Origin: Pisaster brevispinus
Taxonomy: Eukaryota; Echinodermata; Asteroidea; Forcipulatida; Asteriidae
DNA length: 64,000 nt
NCBI GenBank assembly: GCA_023634235.1
Contig: JAMKCF010000001.1
Location: forward strand, 4,653,140-4,717,139
Direction: 5' to 3'
In this document: one piece after another, positions 52,601 through 56,205 of the stretch
Numbering within the stretch: position 1 is the first letter of the stretch
Layout: each line of letters begins with the position of its first letter
Translations under genes and position numbers: made by a program
Notes under the pieces: model-generated
What the model was told of the DNA's origin: nothing
Database searches by the model: none
What the model saw: the letters and a program-made list of their open reading frames with translations, nothing else

Positions 52601-54903
52601 ATCCTTTTAGACCGTCCCATGCCACCTTTCTATAAAGTGCGATGGTCTTTCTTTAAAAGCAGGTGTCTTAACAACTCAGCCTCCAATTGCTTGGACAGGA
52701 TCGATGATCTAGTGGTTAAGATACTCTCAGTAAAATAAAAGTTAGTGTAGTGTAGGTTCATTTTCCACCCAACGGGTCCCACAAGAGTTCGGAAAAGAAA
52801 GTAATATACAAATTTGCAAACGATAGCAGTAACAAACAATAATAGTATAATGATAGAACACGATTGGTGATGATCTATTTAATTGTTGTTATATTATTAT
52901 GTAGTTGACCCAATCCTTCCAAATTGTCCTTTTCTGTTGCATTTAACATCTGTTATAGAATCTACTTAAACAATACTACCCCCAATTTTGTTTCAGCTAA
53001 CACTACACTTGGTTTTCCATATATCAGGGTAATAACAAGAAAAGAGCTAAACGCAAAAACCAAAATGAAACAGTATAACTGTCAAACAGTTTGACAATGT
53101 AATTGCAATGAGAAAACAACAATTTAATCTGAATAGTGGAATACTCTACAATACACTTATGACGATTGTCAAAAAGTTCAAATACTGAAATAATTCAATT
53201 TCTCACATTGTTGCGGGAGTTATTGGAATAAGTCACCCTTACTTCCGCTGAAGTACACGTGAACTAAACTAATTTCTGGAGGATTATGATTGATCAAACC
53301 AATCATAAACACCGTCTGCAACTATTTTGTATGATCTACCAATCCTGTATACTATTTTCAAATGTATTGTATTGAATTTTATTACAAAACAATAAGTAAA
53401 GAAGTCGTACGGAAAGCTAGGAGTGTTAACATATAACAACAAAAACAAGCATTGGTTAGACCTAATTACACGGTTTGATCATCTTTTTAACAGTTAATAC
53501 ACAAATATATTTTTTTGCAACGCAATTAACATTAGCTTCATCTTCTATCTTCCCTACTAAGGATTTCAAAGTCGTTACTATTATTAGTCAATAATATTAC
53601 ATAATATTTCCAAAGTCGCTCTAGCCAAAAAATTGTTTCAACATCAAAAATAATAATTGATGTGAAATATTTTGTTTGGTATCATAGATATGTTGATGAC
53701 TACCGACTCTGCTGTGAATTCGTAAAATCCTTAACGAACTTCAAGGAATCTTCGTGCGAGACGACTGAGTTGCAACCTCCATTGAACCTCTGCGGTAGTC
53801 TGATGCAGAACACACTCCTACGCGTGTCCATGTGGGTTCTTGGACTCAGCGCTCTTATCGGCAACGCGGTGGTCATAGTTCAAAGGTTAAAGGAGTCAAG
53901 CGATAGAAAAGGTAACAACCACCCGTCCAGGGTCAGCCGTTCCATCATGGTGCTCGGTCTCGCCGTGTCCGATCTCATGATGGGTGTGTACATGCTGATC
54001 ATCGCTGGGGCGGATCTGTATTACGGGGATGGTTACTCTCAGATCGCCAAACAGTGGCGGTCGACCGTGGTTTGCCAAATAGCCGGCGTGTTGTCGGTCA
54101 TGTCGAGCGAGGCGTCGGTCTTTATCGTAACACTGATAAGTGTCGATTGCTTTATTAGTATAGTCTATCCGTTCAGTAGGTGGAAGCTCCGGAGGCGGTC
54201 AACAGTCGTCACCGTTCTGTTTATCTGGTCAATATCACTCGGGCTGAGTATTGGACCCACGGTCTTTATTAGTGGTGGTTCTGACTCGGATATTTACGGT
54301 TTGTCCGACGTGTGTATTGGCCTCCCGCTCATCACCAAACCGACAGATTTTCTGGTAAAAGAGGGCGCTATTGACAACCCTCTCGGTAGCCAGACAGTGT
54401 CGATTCCTGTTGGAACAGGACAGAAGCCAGCCTGGATCTTCTCCATCATCCTCTTTCTCGGGGTCAACCTCGTCTGTTTCCTGGTTGTGTTCTTCTGCTA
54501 CGTCGCCATCTTCGTCAGGGTCAAGCGCACGGCGGACAAGGTCCGCGTTGCAGCACACCGCGAGCGGGAAATCAAAATGGCGATCAAGATGGCGGTCATT
54601 GTAGGCACTGACTTCGCCTGCTGGATGCCGGTCATCGTCATGGGGATTCTGTCACAGACCGGGACCGTGGTGATCGGTCCGGACATGTATGCCTGGATTG
54701 TGGTCTTTATTCTCCCTATCAACTCGTCCCTAAACCCATACCTCTATACGCTCTATACGTCCATTACCGAACAACGAACTAAGAACCAGAAGATGTCTGC
54801 CAGCAAACGCTCCTCGAATATCAAGTCTTTGGACACGTTGAATTCCAGCATCTCAGAGAGCAAAGCTAAGCATGAGAAGTCGGTACCGTCCATTCATATG
54901 TAA
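19090..54903 (+). CDS. CUB/LDLa/LRR class A GPCR (GRL101/RXFP-like), 30 exons visible, 5' end missing
   Basis: Thirty exons joined in frame encode about 2,200 residues: CUB-like x2, LDLa, CUB, LDLa x2, CUB, LDLa x2, CUB, LDLa, CUB, LDLa x2, CUB, LDLa x2, CUB (two exons), a Cys-rich exon, CUB, LDLa x2, LRR cap, five LRRs, CC hinge and seven membrane helices. Every junction is AG/GT and every phase agrees. LDLa-LRR-7TM is the plan of snail GRL101 and, with one LDLa, of the relaxin receptors; the many CUB domains are extra. The expected role is a plasma-membrane receptor with a huge extracellular part coupling to G proteins; the ligand is unknown. The signal-peptide exon is not identified, so the N terminus is incomplete. 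Exons 2-9 and 10-17 are a tandem duplication. The D/E-R-Y Arg is replaced by Cys. Confidence 0.88.
19468..20710 (+). other. Intron 1, no recognisable content
   Basis: About 1.24 kb of AT-rich sequence between exons 1 and 2. I see no domain-bearing reading frame, tRNA-like box or inverted-repeat element on either strand. Confidence 0.5.
20711..21067 (+). CDS. Exon 2: CUB-like domain, start of cassette copy 1
   Basis: The acceptor is CAATAATAG and the donor is G/GTAAGA; phase 1-1, 119 residues. Key residues are SNCGDP near the start, FECVKL, the TFIYV strand and FSCPVY. It aligns with exon 10 (CG..., NI.Q..SF, PD...F.C, SP..TFIY, Q.LSF), which marks it as the first unit of the eight-exon cassette. 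The CUB assignment rests on the paralogy and cysteine pattern. Confidence 0.8.
22022..22135 (+). CDS. Exon 3: LDLa module
   Basis: Acceptor CTATTTCAAG, donor G/GTGAGT; phase 1-1, 38 residues. All six LDLa cysteines are present, with the calcium-site segment DCSDHVDE. It begins QCVSDQFRC and pairs with exon 11, about 25 of 37 positions being identical by eye. A CTG-rich trinucleotide tract begins about 55 bases after the donor. Confidence 0.93.
22190..22398. repeat. CTG/TTG trinucleotide repeat in intron 3
   Basis: About 210 bases of CTG mixed with TTG and TTTTG units, ending in nine or more pure CTG. It starts about 55 bases after the exon 3 donor. It makes a poly-Leu frame on one strand and Ser- or Ala-rich frames on the other; none is a gene. 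Confidence 0.97.
22814..23176 (+). mobile_element. tRNA-derived SINE in intron 3
   Basis: The head reads GTGGCCGAGTGGTTTAGAGC (A box) and GGTTCGAATCCCGG (B box) with GTGACAC; the body has GTCCTTGAGCAAGATGC; the tail has AAGCGCATTGAGACG, GCGCTATATACGAAC and an ATT repeat. Relatives: 37308-37575 and 62812-63212. Confidence 0.88.
23626..24072 (+). CDS. Exon 4: CUB domain (long type)
   Basis: Acceptor CCTCCTCCCCAG, donor G/GTAAAA; phase 1-1, 149 residues. It starts SCGTAKHHLRF and contains TAYFASYLGTS, a C-W pair (IECLWML), RIRVEVVEF and VWITLKF, ending in VYNTTG. The beta-strand spacing fits a CUB domain with an extended early loop. It is the partner of exon 12, sharing PNS...IEC.W, RIRVEV, LT.GNG and VWITL.F.EL, more than half of positions by eye. 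Confidence 0.87.
24890..25210. repeat. Dispersed repeat, second member of the family at 2590
   Basis: See the shared CATGCCCAGCTATTGTCTAGA and CCATTCTAGGATATC motifs. The rest of this intron (24073-24889) holds nothing I recognise. Confidence 0.6.
25704..26116. mobile_element. TIR element of the ACACGTTGCCTTG family, intron 4
   Basis: The left end AAAGGGACACGTTGCCTTG faces a right end that inverts to GAAAGGACACGTTGGCAGGG, and the inner arms (GCTTTGGGC.. and ..GCCGAAAGC, CGTTATGA.. and ..CATAACAAACG) also pair. A worn relative lies just upstream at about 25420-25650. Confidence 0.75.
26446..26556 (+). CDS. Exon 5: LDLa module with altered calcium site
   Basis: Acceptor AAATTATTAG, donor G/GTAAGG; phase 1-1, 37 residues, six cysteines, beginning DCDVSEFTCPTGQQC. 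The acidic segment reads ECAAYGDE instead of the usual DC.D.SDE, so one calcium-coordinating acid is missing. Exon 13 carries the identical change and matches at about 29 of 36 positions, including near-identical DNA runs of about 20 bases, which is good evidence that the two exons are duplicates. Confidence 0.92.
27119..27247. mobile_element. 129-bp MITE with TTA target duplication, intron 5
   Basis: Inverted ends GGCCGTGTCCGAAACGG run far inward (ACTTCGGCTA...TAGCCGAAGT), and TTA lies directly outside at 27116-27118 and 27248-27250. A 3-bp TWA duplication is characteristic of PIF/Harbinger elements, so this is probably a Harbinger-type MITE. Confidence 0.88.
27322..27432 (+). CDS. Exon 6: LDLa module
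   Basis: Acceptor TTTAATCGCACAG, donor G/GTAGGG; phase 1-1, 37 residues. Six cysteines and an intact DCSDFSDE calcium segment, with GDCIPKYLQC as the ligand-side loop. It is the partner of exon 14 (about 22 of 36 identical). A 129-bp MITE ends only about 75 bases upstream of the exon. Confidence 0.93.
27680..27842 (+). repeat. Possible Penelope-like 3' remnant with A-rich and CAA tail
   Basis: GACTCTGCTAGGGTCGAAACGTC resembles a motif I associate with Penelope-like elements, and CGAAACGTC is like half of a hammerhead core. It is followed by A25 and CAA units. No protein remains. Confidence 0.35.
28019..28384 (+). CDS. Exon 7: CUB-like domain
   Basis: Acceptor TTTTTTTTCTTCAG, donor G/GTAGGA; phase 1-1, 122 residues. 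It begins HCEHEEIRTTN and includes TCLWLIISDPGSRIQL, VPYCDITIGEG and RDAC. Four cysteines and an Ile/Leu/Val strand pattern fit CUB. Exon 15 is the matching duplicate, sharing DPG.R.QL, PYC.IT.GEG and the PRY.SS segment. Confidence 0.83.
28708..28871 (+). mobile_element. SINE fragment in intron 7
   Basis: AGACTCAAACACTGGTGTTTCTGGTCAGCAGAG and GCTTCGTCCTTTGGACGGGACGTAAGG match the SINE at 62812-63212 read on its minus strand. The B box region is deleted and a G14 tract follows. Confidence 0.7.
29015..29258. repeat. AAAC microsatellite in intron 7
   Basis: Interrupted CAAA and GACAAACA units with ACACCCCAACA insertions, ending about 60 bases before exon 8. Confidence 0.93.
29320..29430 (+). 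CDS. Exon 8: LDLa module
   Basis: Acceptor TTCCCCGACAG-type (CTTTCCCCGACAG), donor G/GTAAGT; phase 1-1, 37 residues, six cysteines, beginning ECEQDEFSC and ending DCPEREDEFGC. It pairs with exon 16 at about 29 of 36 positions. Confidence 0.93.
29641..30155. mobile_element. MITE copy 2, intron 8
   Basis: About 515 bp, inverted ends GTGCGTTCGATTAGCT, flanked by ATAG at 29637-29640 and 30156-30159. Closely similar throughout to 12416-12916, including the internal third end copy near 30078. Confidence 0.9.
30888..31001 (+). CDS. Exon 9: LDLa module, end of cassette copy 1
   Basis: Acceptor CTTTTTGTGTTTAG, donor G/GTGAGT; phase 1-1, 38 residues, six cysteines, calcium segment DCHDLSDE. It starts NCTPNKFSC. 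It pairs with exon 17 but more weakly (about 18 of 37), so this LDLa has diverged fastest of the four LDLa pairs with intact order. Confidence 0.92.
31200..31335 (-). repeat. Dispersed repeat, third member of the 2590 family
   Basis: CTAGACAATAGCTGGGCAAG is the inverted form of the 24918 motif. Confidence 0.6.
31341..31606. mobile_element. Palindromic insertion with tRNA-like centre, 12-bp duplication
   Basis: Two 77-bp arms (31344-31420 and 31494-31570) are inverted copies with about one mismatch and one indel. The loop holds a minus-strand tRNA-like piece (GGTAAGACACTGCTCTAGA, GATTCGAATCCCACC). AAGTCAATACGT stands on both sides at 31329-31340 and 31607-31618. Confidence 0.85.
32211..32573 (+). 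CDS. Exon 10: CUB-like domain, start of cassette copy 2
   Basis: Acceptor TTCTGTTTACAG, donor G/GTAAGA; phase 1-1, 121 residues. It begins GGICGETQLNIS and contains FDCRWYLSSP, TFIYIKVEDV and GVSCIYH. Four cysteines; partner of exon 2. Several N-glycosylation sequons (NIS, NWS, NTT) suit an extracellular domain. Confidence 0.84.
32735..32900. repeat. Fragment of the GACCCGGAA repeat family
   Basis: GGACCCGTGGGACTTAGGG and TTTCCGGACCAGCCGGACCC are degenerate family ends. The rest of intron 10 shows nothing. Confidence 0.4.
33269..33382 (+). CDS. Exon 11: LDLa module
   Basis: Acceptor CCTTCTCTGTAG, donor C/GTGAGT; phase 1-1, 38 residues, six cysteines, calcium segment DCSDYADE, start QCSSDQLRC. 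Partner of exon 3. Confidence 0.93.
34245..34405. repeat. GACCCGGAA dispersed repeat, intron 11
   Basis: GACCTAGGTCCCAGGGAGCCTGA faces, inverted, TCAGGCTTCCTGGGACCC; the GTAATTTTGACAGATC core matches 18190. Confidence 0.7.
34522..34977 (+). CDS. Exon 12: CUB domain (long type)
   Basis: Acceptor TTATGTTCGTCAG, donor G/GTACGT; phase 1-1, 152 residues. It begins VCGTPSHELGF, with TAYFAVYPGTS, IECFWRF, RIRVEVAEL and VWITLEF, ending VYNVTG. It is the duplicate of exon 4, longer by three residues. Two cysteines are seen instead of the usual four, as in exon 4, so this CUB subtype lacks one disulfide. Confidence 0.88.
35567..35677 (+). CDS. Exon 13: LDLa module with altered calcium site
   Basis: Acceptor TCATCTTCCTTCCAG, donor G/GTGAGG; phase 1-1, 37 residues, six cysteines, start ECAVDEFACPTGQQC. 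It carries the same ECAAYGDE acidic segment as exon 5. The strong similarity in DNA as well as protein suggests the duplication is fairly recent or that gene conversion has occurred here. Confidence 0.93.
36600..36710 (+). CDS. Exon 14: LDLa module
   Basis: Acceptor TGTTTCATCATCAG, donor G/GTAAAG; phase 1-1, 37 residues, six cysteines, calcium segment DCDDFSDE, GDCVPKFQQC loop. Partner of exon 6. Confidence 0.93.
37308..37575 (+). mobile_element. tRNA-derived SINE in intron 14
   Basis: CGTGGCCGAGCG..., GTGTGGGTTCGAATCCTGGTC and CATGACACCTGTTCC; body with AATAGGTACCTATGCCGGCAG and GCCCAGCGAGCTGAGAAGG, as in 22814-23176. A stop-free stretch over it on either strand is incidental. Confidence 0.85.
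37876..38232 (+). CDS. Exon 15: CUB-like domain
   Basis: Acceptor TTTTTCCCATCTCAG, donor G/GTATGA; phase 1-1, 119 residues. It begins GFCENELVQI, with LCIWIITTDPG, IPYCIITVGEG and KDGC. Duplicate of exon 7. N-glycosylation sequons occur near its end (NNT, NRS). Confidence 0.84.
38390..38650. repeat. Dispersed repeat shared with 47375-47640
   Basis: TGGTTTGGATAAGGTTTCACTC and a later GGTTGGTG.CTGTCC/GTCCGTTTGCGA segment are similar at both places. The element type is unknown. Confidence 0.5.
39515..39628 (+). CDS. Exon 16: LDLa module
   Basis: Acceptor TTTTTTTCACTTCCAG, donor G/GTAAGC; phase 1-1, 38 residues (one Asp longer than its partner exon 8), six cysteines, start ECEQDQFSC, acidic segment DCPEKEDE. 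Confidence 0.93.
40109..40447. mobile_element. TIR element of the ACACGTTGCCTTG family, intron 16
   Basis: The left end GTGTTGCCTTGGACTAGCC faces, inverted, ACATTGCCTTGGATCGGGTG; arms pair over more than 100 bases with mismatches (TTCGTGAACTAAAA.. and ..TAGTTCACGAACTAAAA). A half copy lies at about 39645-39845. Confidence 0.8.
40490..40603 (+). CDS. Exon 17: LDLa module, end of cassette copy 2
   Basis: Acceptor CCGTTTGTATTTCAG, donor G/GTAAGA; phase 1-1, 38 residues, six cysteines, start SCGDGLFSC, acidic segment DCDEGSDE. The end of a terminal-inverted-repeat element (40109-40447) lies only about 42 bases before the exon, so the transposon probably borders or includes the branch-point region. 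Confidence 0.93.
40790..41083 (-). mobile_element. tRNA-derived SINE in intron 17
   Basis: Minus strand: GGCCGAGCTGTTTAGTTCATC, GTGTGGGTTCGAATCCCGG, then GCCCTTGAGCAAGTCAGGCTC and the body shared with 10495-10697. Confidence 0.85.
41429..41660 (+). CDS. Exon 18: first part of a canonical CUB domain
   Basis: Acceptor CCTTTAAAACTGCAG, donor GG/GTAAGAG; enters in phase 1, leaves in phase 2. It begins GQCIDGRVNL, with SPLWPDPYPERTQCQY (the classic SP.YP...C.W region) and FLDFDIDQGYDLLFIG, the Asp-rich segment of calcium-binding CUB domains. Together with exon 19 it makes 116 residues. This is the only CUB here split by an intron. Confidence 0.92.
42170..42285 (+). CDS. Exon 19: second part of the CUB domain
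   Basis: Acceptor TTTCTACTTTTCAG, donor G/GTATAT; phase 2 in, phase 1 out. It encodes the C-terminal CUB strands (MSIIFRSNN and GGFQLQVEQ), which complete exon 18. The join restores a continuous frame. Confidence 0.88.
42517..42825 (+). mobile_element. tRNA-like SINE head split by a MITE, intron 19
   Basis: TAGCTCAGTCGGTAGAGCG (A box) and CTCAGGTTCAAGTCC (B box) are separated by the element at 42553-42777. Taking that out restores a tRNA-like spacing equal to the minus-strand relative at 45722-45795. Confidence 0.85.
42553..42777. mobile_element. 225-bp MITE with TTAA target duplication
   Basis: The ends are ATGGGCATTGTC... and ...GACAACAGTGCCCAT, with further inner pairing (GAACTCTCAC/GTGAGAGTTC and CGCGCGCG blocks). 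TTAA stands at 42549-42552 and 42778-42781. TTAA duplication is the mark of piggyBac and Kolobok elements. Confidence 0.9.
42901..43002 (+). CDS. Exon 20: short Cys-rich exon, possibly a decayed LDLa
   Basis: Acceptor GTTTTGATTTCAG, donor G/GTATTT (weak); phase 1-1, 34 residues. Four cysteines (ICED, YCVI, LCVQ, LCFPS) spaced roughly like the first four of LDLa, but the DC.D.SDE calcium segment and last cysteines are absent. Skipping it would keep the frame, so it may be alternative or dying. Its position between two CUB exons matches that of exons 3 and 11. Confidence 0.6.
43300..43440. repeat. MITE fragment, intron 20
   Basis: CACGATTTTACAAAGAACTAAGATTCATCTTA resembles TTTCACAAAGAGCTAGGATTGATCTTA at 55873. 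The fragment also has inverted AAGATTGAT/ATCAATCTTAG. Confidence 0.6.
43490..43625. repeat. Third copy of the GTCGGAAC dispersed repeat
   Basis: CATTCCGACACCC at the left and GTGTCGGAAC at the right, close together and without a telomere-like core. Confidence 0.65.
43734..44090 (+). CDS. Exon 21: canonical CUB domain
   Basis: Acceptor TTATCATAATTTCAG, donor G/GTAGGC; phase 1-1, 119 residues. It begins ELCGNSYIY, has SPFFPLNYPADVGCWW (the SP.YP.....C.W signature), then EILEF, DVLLFEPYGG, FSNMDSLHISF and KGFHFKIS, all in CUB order. Only two cysteines are visible, so one disulfide is probably missing. Confidence 0.92.
44660..45218. mobile_element. About 560-bp TIR element upstream of exon 22
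   Basis: Inverted ends CGCTCGTACCACGAAGTGACCTAAC and GTTAGGTCAGTTCGTGGTACGAGCG. Parts of the end recur inside (GGTTAGGTCACTTCGTGGTACG near 44920). A partial relative lies at 62083-62350. Confidence 0.82.
45298..45420 (+). CDS. Exon 22: LDLa module
   Basis: Acceptor TGTTTCTTTCAAATCAG, donor G/GTAAGA; phase 1-1, 41 residues. Six cysteines starting RTCRDDTLLDC; the acidic segment is DCQGSGLDE, with one extra residue and a lost acid, so calcium binding may be weakened. An inverted-repeat element ends about 80 bases upstream. Confidence 0.88.
45722..45795 (-). repeat. tRNA-like SINE head
   Basis: Minus strand: GATAGCTCAGTTGTTAGAGCG, CGTTTAATCTGCAGG and GCAGGTTCAAGTCCAGC. The anticodon loop is over-long, so it is a pseudogene or SINE head and not a working tRNA. 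Confidence 0.7.
46400..46516 (+). CDS. Exon 23: LDLa module, last before the LRRs
   Basis: Acceptor TCTTTATTTACAG, donor G/GTAAAC; phase 1-1, 39 residues, six cysteines, start VSCPGFYHC, calcium segment DCDQGDDE. This is the LDLa next to the LRR block, the place occupied by the single LDLa of relaxin receptors. Confidence 0.93.
46622..46653. repeat. CTG microsatellite in intron 23
   Basis: About ten pure CTG units. The rest of intron 23 (46654-47790) shows only the dispersed repeat at 47375-47640. Confidence 0.95.
47791..47911 (+). CDS. Exon 24: LRR N-terminal cap
   Basis: Acceptor GGTTGCGGTAG, donor CT/GTAAGT; phase 1 in, phase 2 out. It encodes ERCPNVCRCWYDD and VACED, the four-cysteine N-terminal cap pattern (C..C.C....C) that precedes LRRs in LGR-type receptors, then the first partial repeat ending ISKAL. 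It converts the phase-1 ectodomain series to the phase-2 LRR series. Confidence 0.88.
48085..48566. mobile_element. hAT-like MITE in intron 24
   Basis: Inverted ends TAGCCTTTTGTCGAGGCCTTCG and CGAAGGCCTTGACAAAAGGCTA with GTGGCTTG/CAAGCCAC inward. GCCGTCAA is present at both sides (48077-48084 and 48567-48574), an 8-bp duplication as made by hAT transposases. A related fragment lies near 36300-36390. Confidence 0.88.
48627..48698 (+). CDS. Exon 25: leucine-rich repeat 1
   Basis: Acceptor TTTGTTTACAG, donor CT/GTAAGT; exactly 72 bases, phase 2-2, 24 residues. Reads LTLSGGNISTLDVGMFKGF with Leu/Ile/Phe at LRR positions and Asn in the conserved place. One-repeat-per-exon structure is typical of LGR genes. 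Confidence 0.9.
49114..49185 (+). CDS. Exon 26: leucine-rich repeat 2
   Basis: Acceptor CTCCCTTTTCCAG, donor CT/GTAAGT; 72 bases, phase 2-2. Contains LSLSDNGITHLMPETFADL, a textbook LxLxxNxI..L...F..L repeat. Confidence 0.93.
49303..49374 (+). CDS. Exon 27: leucine-rich repeat 3
   Basis: Acceptor GTTTGCGTTTAAG, donor AT/GTAAGT; 72 bases, phase 2-2. Contains LEISKNLIRTLEADTFSPL, another 24-residue LRR with Asn in place. Confidence 0.92.
50014..50085 (+). CDS. Exon 28: leucine-rich repeat 4
   Basis: Acceptor TTGTTTGTTTTACAG, donor TT/GTAAGA; 72 bases, phase 2-2. Contains MIAMDLPLRRIESLAFQGL; the usual Asn is replaced but the length and hydrophobic positions hold. Confidence 0.9.
50086..51617 (+). 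other. Intron 28, no recognisable content
   Basis: About 1.5 kb, AT-rich. I looked for extra 72-base phase-2 LRR exons and saw none. Short T and A tracts only. Confidence 0.5.
51618..51701 (+). CDS. Exon 29: leucine-rich repeat 5 (28 residues)
   Basis: Acceptor CATTTCTCTTCAG, donor CT/GTAAGT; 84 bases, phase 2-2. Reads LVLIRDQPNDDPVVVDGGAL then LVSLEKL. Four residues longer than the other repeats, with a polar DQPNDDP insertion and no conserved Asn; probably the last repeat before the hinge. Confidence 0.87.
51702..53687 (+). other. Intron 29, no recognisable content
   Basis: About 2 kb of AT-rich DNA before the receptor core exon. No LRR-type exon, tRNA-like box or clear inverted repeat was seen. 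Confidence 0.5.
53688..54903 (+). CDS. Exon 30: LGR hinge and class A 7TM domain, stop codon
   Basis: Acceptor TGGTATCATAG, entering in phase 2; ends at TAA 54901-54903; about 404 residues in one exon. It starts with the hinge DDYRLCCEF. Helix marks: GNAVV in TM1; LAVSD in TM2; VVCQI at the head of TM3; SVDCF at its end (TGC at 54148-54150 where Arg is normal); VCIGLPL in extracellular loop 2; TDFACWMP in TM6; SSLNPYLY in TM7. These match the LGR type C branch. The 60-odd residue loop 2 is long. The Ser/Lys-rich tail ends SVPSIHM. The Cys in place of Arg could reduce ordinary G-protein coupling. Confidence 0.96.
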
Positions 54904-54988
54904 TAACTAATCTCACTATTTTCCTTCAAATATATTCTACTGTTTATAGGGTCTGTCCTTATTTTAACGGATTGTTTGTGTGTTCAGA

Positions 54989-54994
54989 ATAAAA
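54989..54994 (+). terminator. Candidate polyadenylation signal AATAAA
   Basis: A canonical AATAAA hexamer about 86 bases after the receptor stop codon, followed by an A-rich run. It would give a short 3' UTR. Other AATAAA-like hexamers occur further on, so the true site is unproven. Confidence 0.5.
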
Positions 54995-55864
54995 ATACAA
55001 AAAAAGTCTGTATTGAAACAAATTAAAGCTTACCTAATAGGTATGCAGCCAAAATTGTTTCCCTACACGTCTGAAATTGGGGTGTTAATGATGACCGCAT
55101 GGGTCTTGTCAAACGTAGATCATGTTATGAGTTGAAATTTGACAAAGTTTACTGGATTAAAAAAAAAAAGTGTTGTTTTAACACCCTTTGGTGTAAAGTT
55201 AGACTTTTGTATTTGTGACAAAACCTATTGTGTCCCCATCAAAAAACGTTCATTATTAAAAAAAAAAACAACAACAATTATTTGTGAAAACTACATGTGT
55301 TGTACATCAAGCACATGAATCTATTTTAGTTTGTACTTGACCATGTGTTGGTTCTGTAATGTTTAAAAAAAAAAGAGGAAGAAGAAGAAGAAAAACAAAC
55401 CTCTTAAACTAGACTGTTGCATATTTTCACTGCATGTTGTAATTCGAGGGACACTCAAACCCCTGCAGTGGAGTACGGTAATTGTTATTAAGCGTATGTT
55501 TATGATAGGCCCAACCTATTTAAGTAATCCCGTGAGTTAAGAAGGGGAGGGTGATAAACCCGGGATAAGTTTTTTATCGTGAGTGAACTAAAAACATATC
55601 ATTACAACCGGTAAGCCTCAGCGCCTGCGGAAGCTTATGTGTGTAAAACACTTTGTTTGCAATGGGAGTCGTTTCTTTATCAGCCTGAATGTTTTGGTAT
55701 CAGCCATCTGTATCCGGTACAGCTAGTGGGAGTGGCTTCAGAACAACCTTTTATGTCGACATCAATCACTCATAACAAATGCTTTTGAGGGAGGGCAGTA
55801 GGACCATTAAATTTTGTACGCTCTAAAAAAACTATTTGGTCTGAGTTGACCCGTAATGCGGGCT
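54995..55864. other. Downstream flank, no gene recognised
   Basis: AT-rich, with several A tracts and a GAA run near 55376. No coding frame. Confidence 0.45.
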
Positions 55865-56037
55865 CTAGGGGCAAATTTCACAAAGAGCTAGGATTGATCT
55901 TAACTGTCAATTGATATTGAGCGCTAAGCAAAATGTGTTGTCACAATACAAATCACTAATACTATCACTATTACTAAATCACTATTACTAACAACTCATC
56001 TTACGATGAAGCGTATCTCTTTGTGAAATCGGCCCCG
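55865..56037. mobile_element. MITE with GGGGC...TTTCACAAAGAG ends
   Basis: GGGGCAAATTTCACAAAGAG faces, inverted, GGGGCCGATTTCACAAAGAG. The inner part has ATCACTATTACT units. About 170 bp. Confidence 0.82.
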
Positions 56038-56205
56038 GGCGCTTGACCCCAAAATAGGTCAGGTTGACCCGGAACTTGTTAAAAATGTCTTAATAATCTC
56101 TAGTTCTGCGTTAGTTTGAAAAACAAATCTGGGTCATTTTGACACATAGTTCGGGCTATACTGACCCCAAAATGGGTCACGGGATCCGGAATCCGGGTCA
56201 AGGCA
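56035..56205. repeat. GACCCGGAA dispersed repeat abutting the MITE
   Basis: TTGACCCCAAAATAGGTCAGG at the left, GGGTCATTTTGACAC in the core, GACCCCAAAATGGGTCACGG at the right. Confidence 0.7.

Noticed and set aside
53896..54722. Several open frames opposite or overlapping exon 30
   Set aside because: Shadows of the GC-richer receptor exon.
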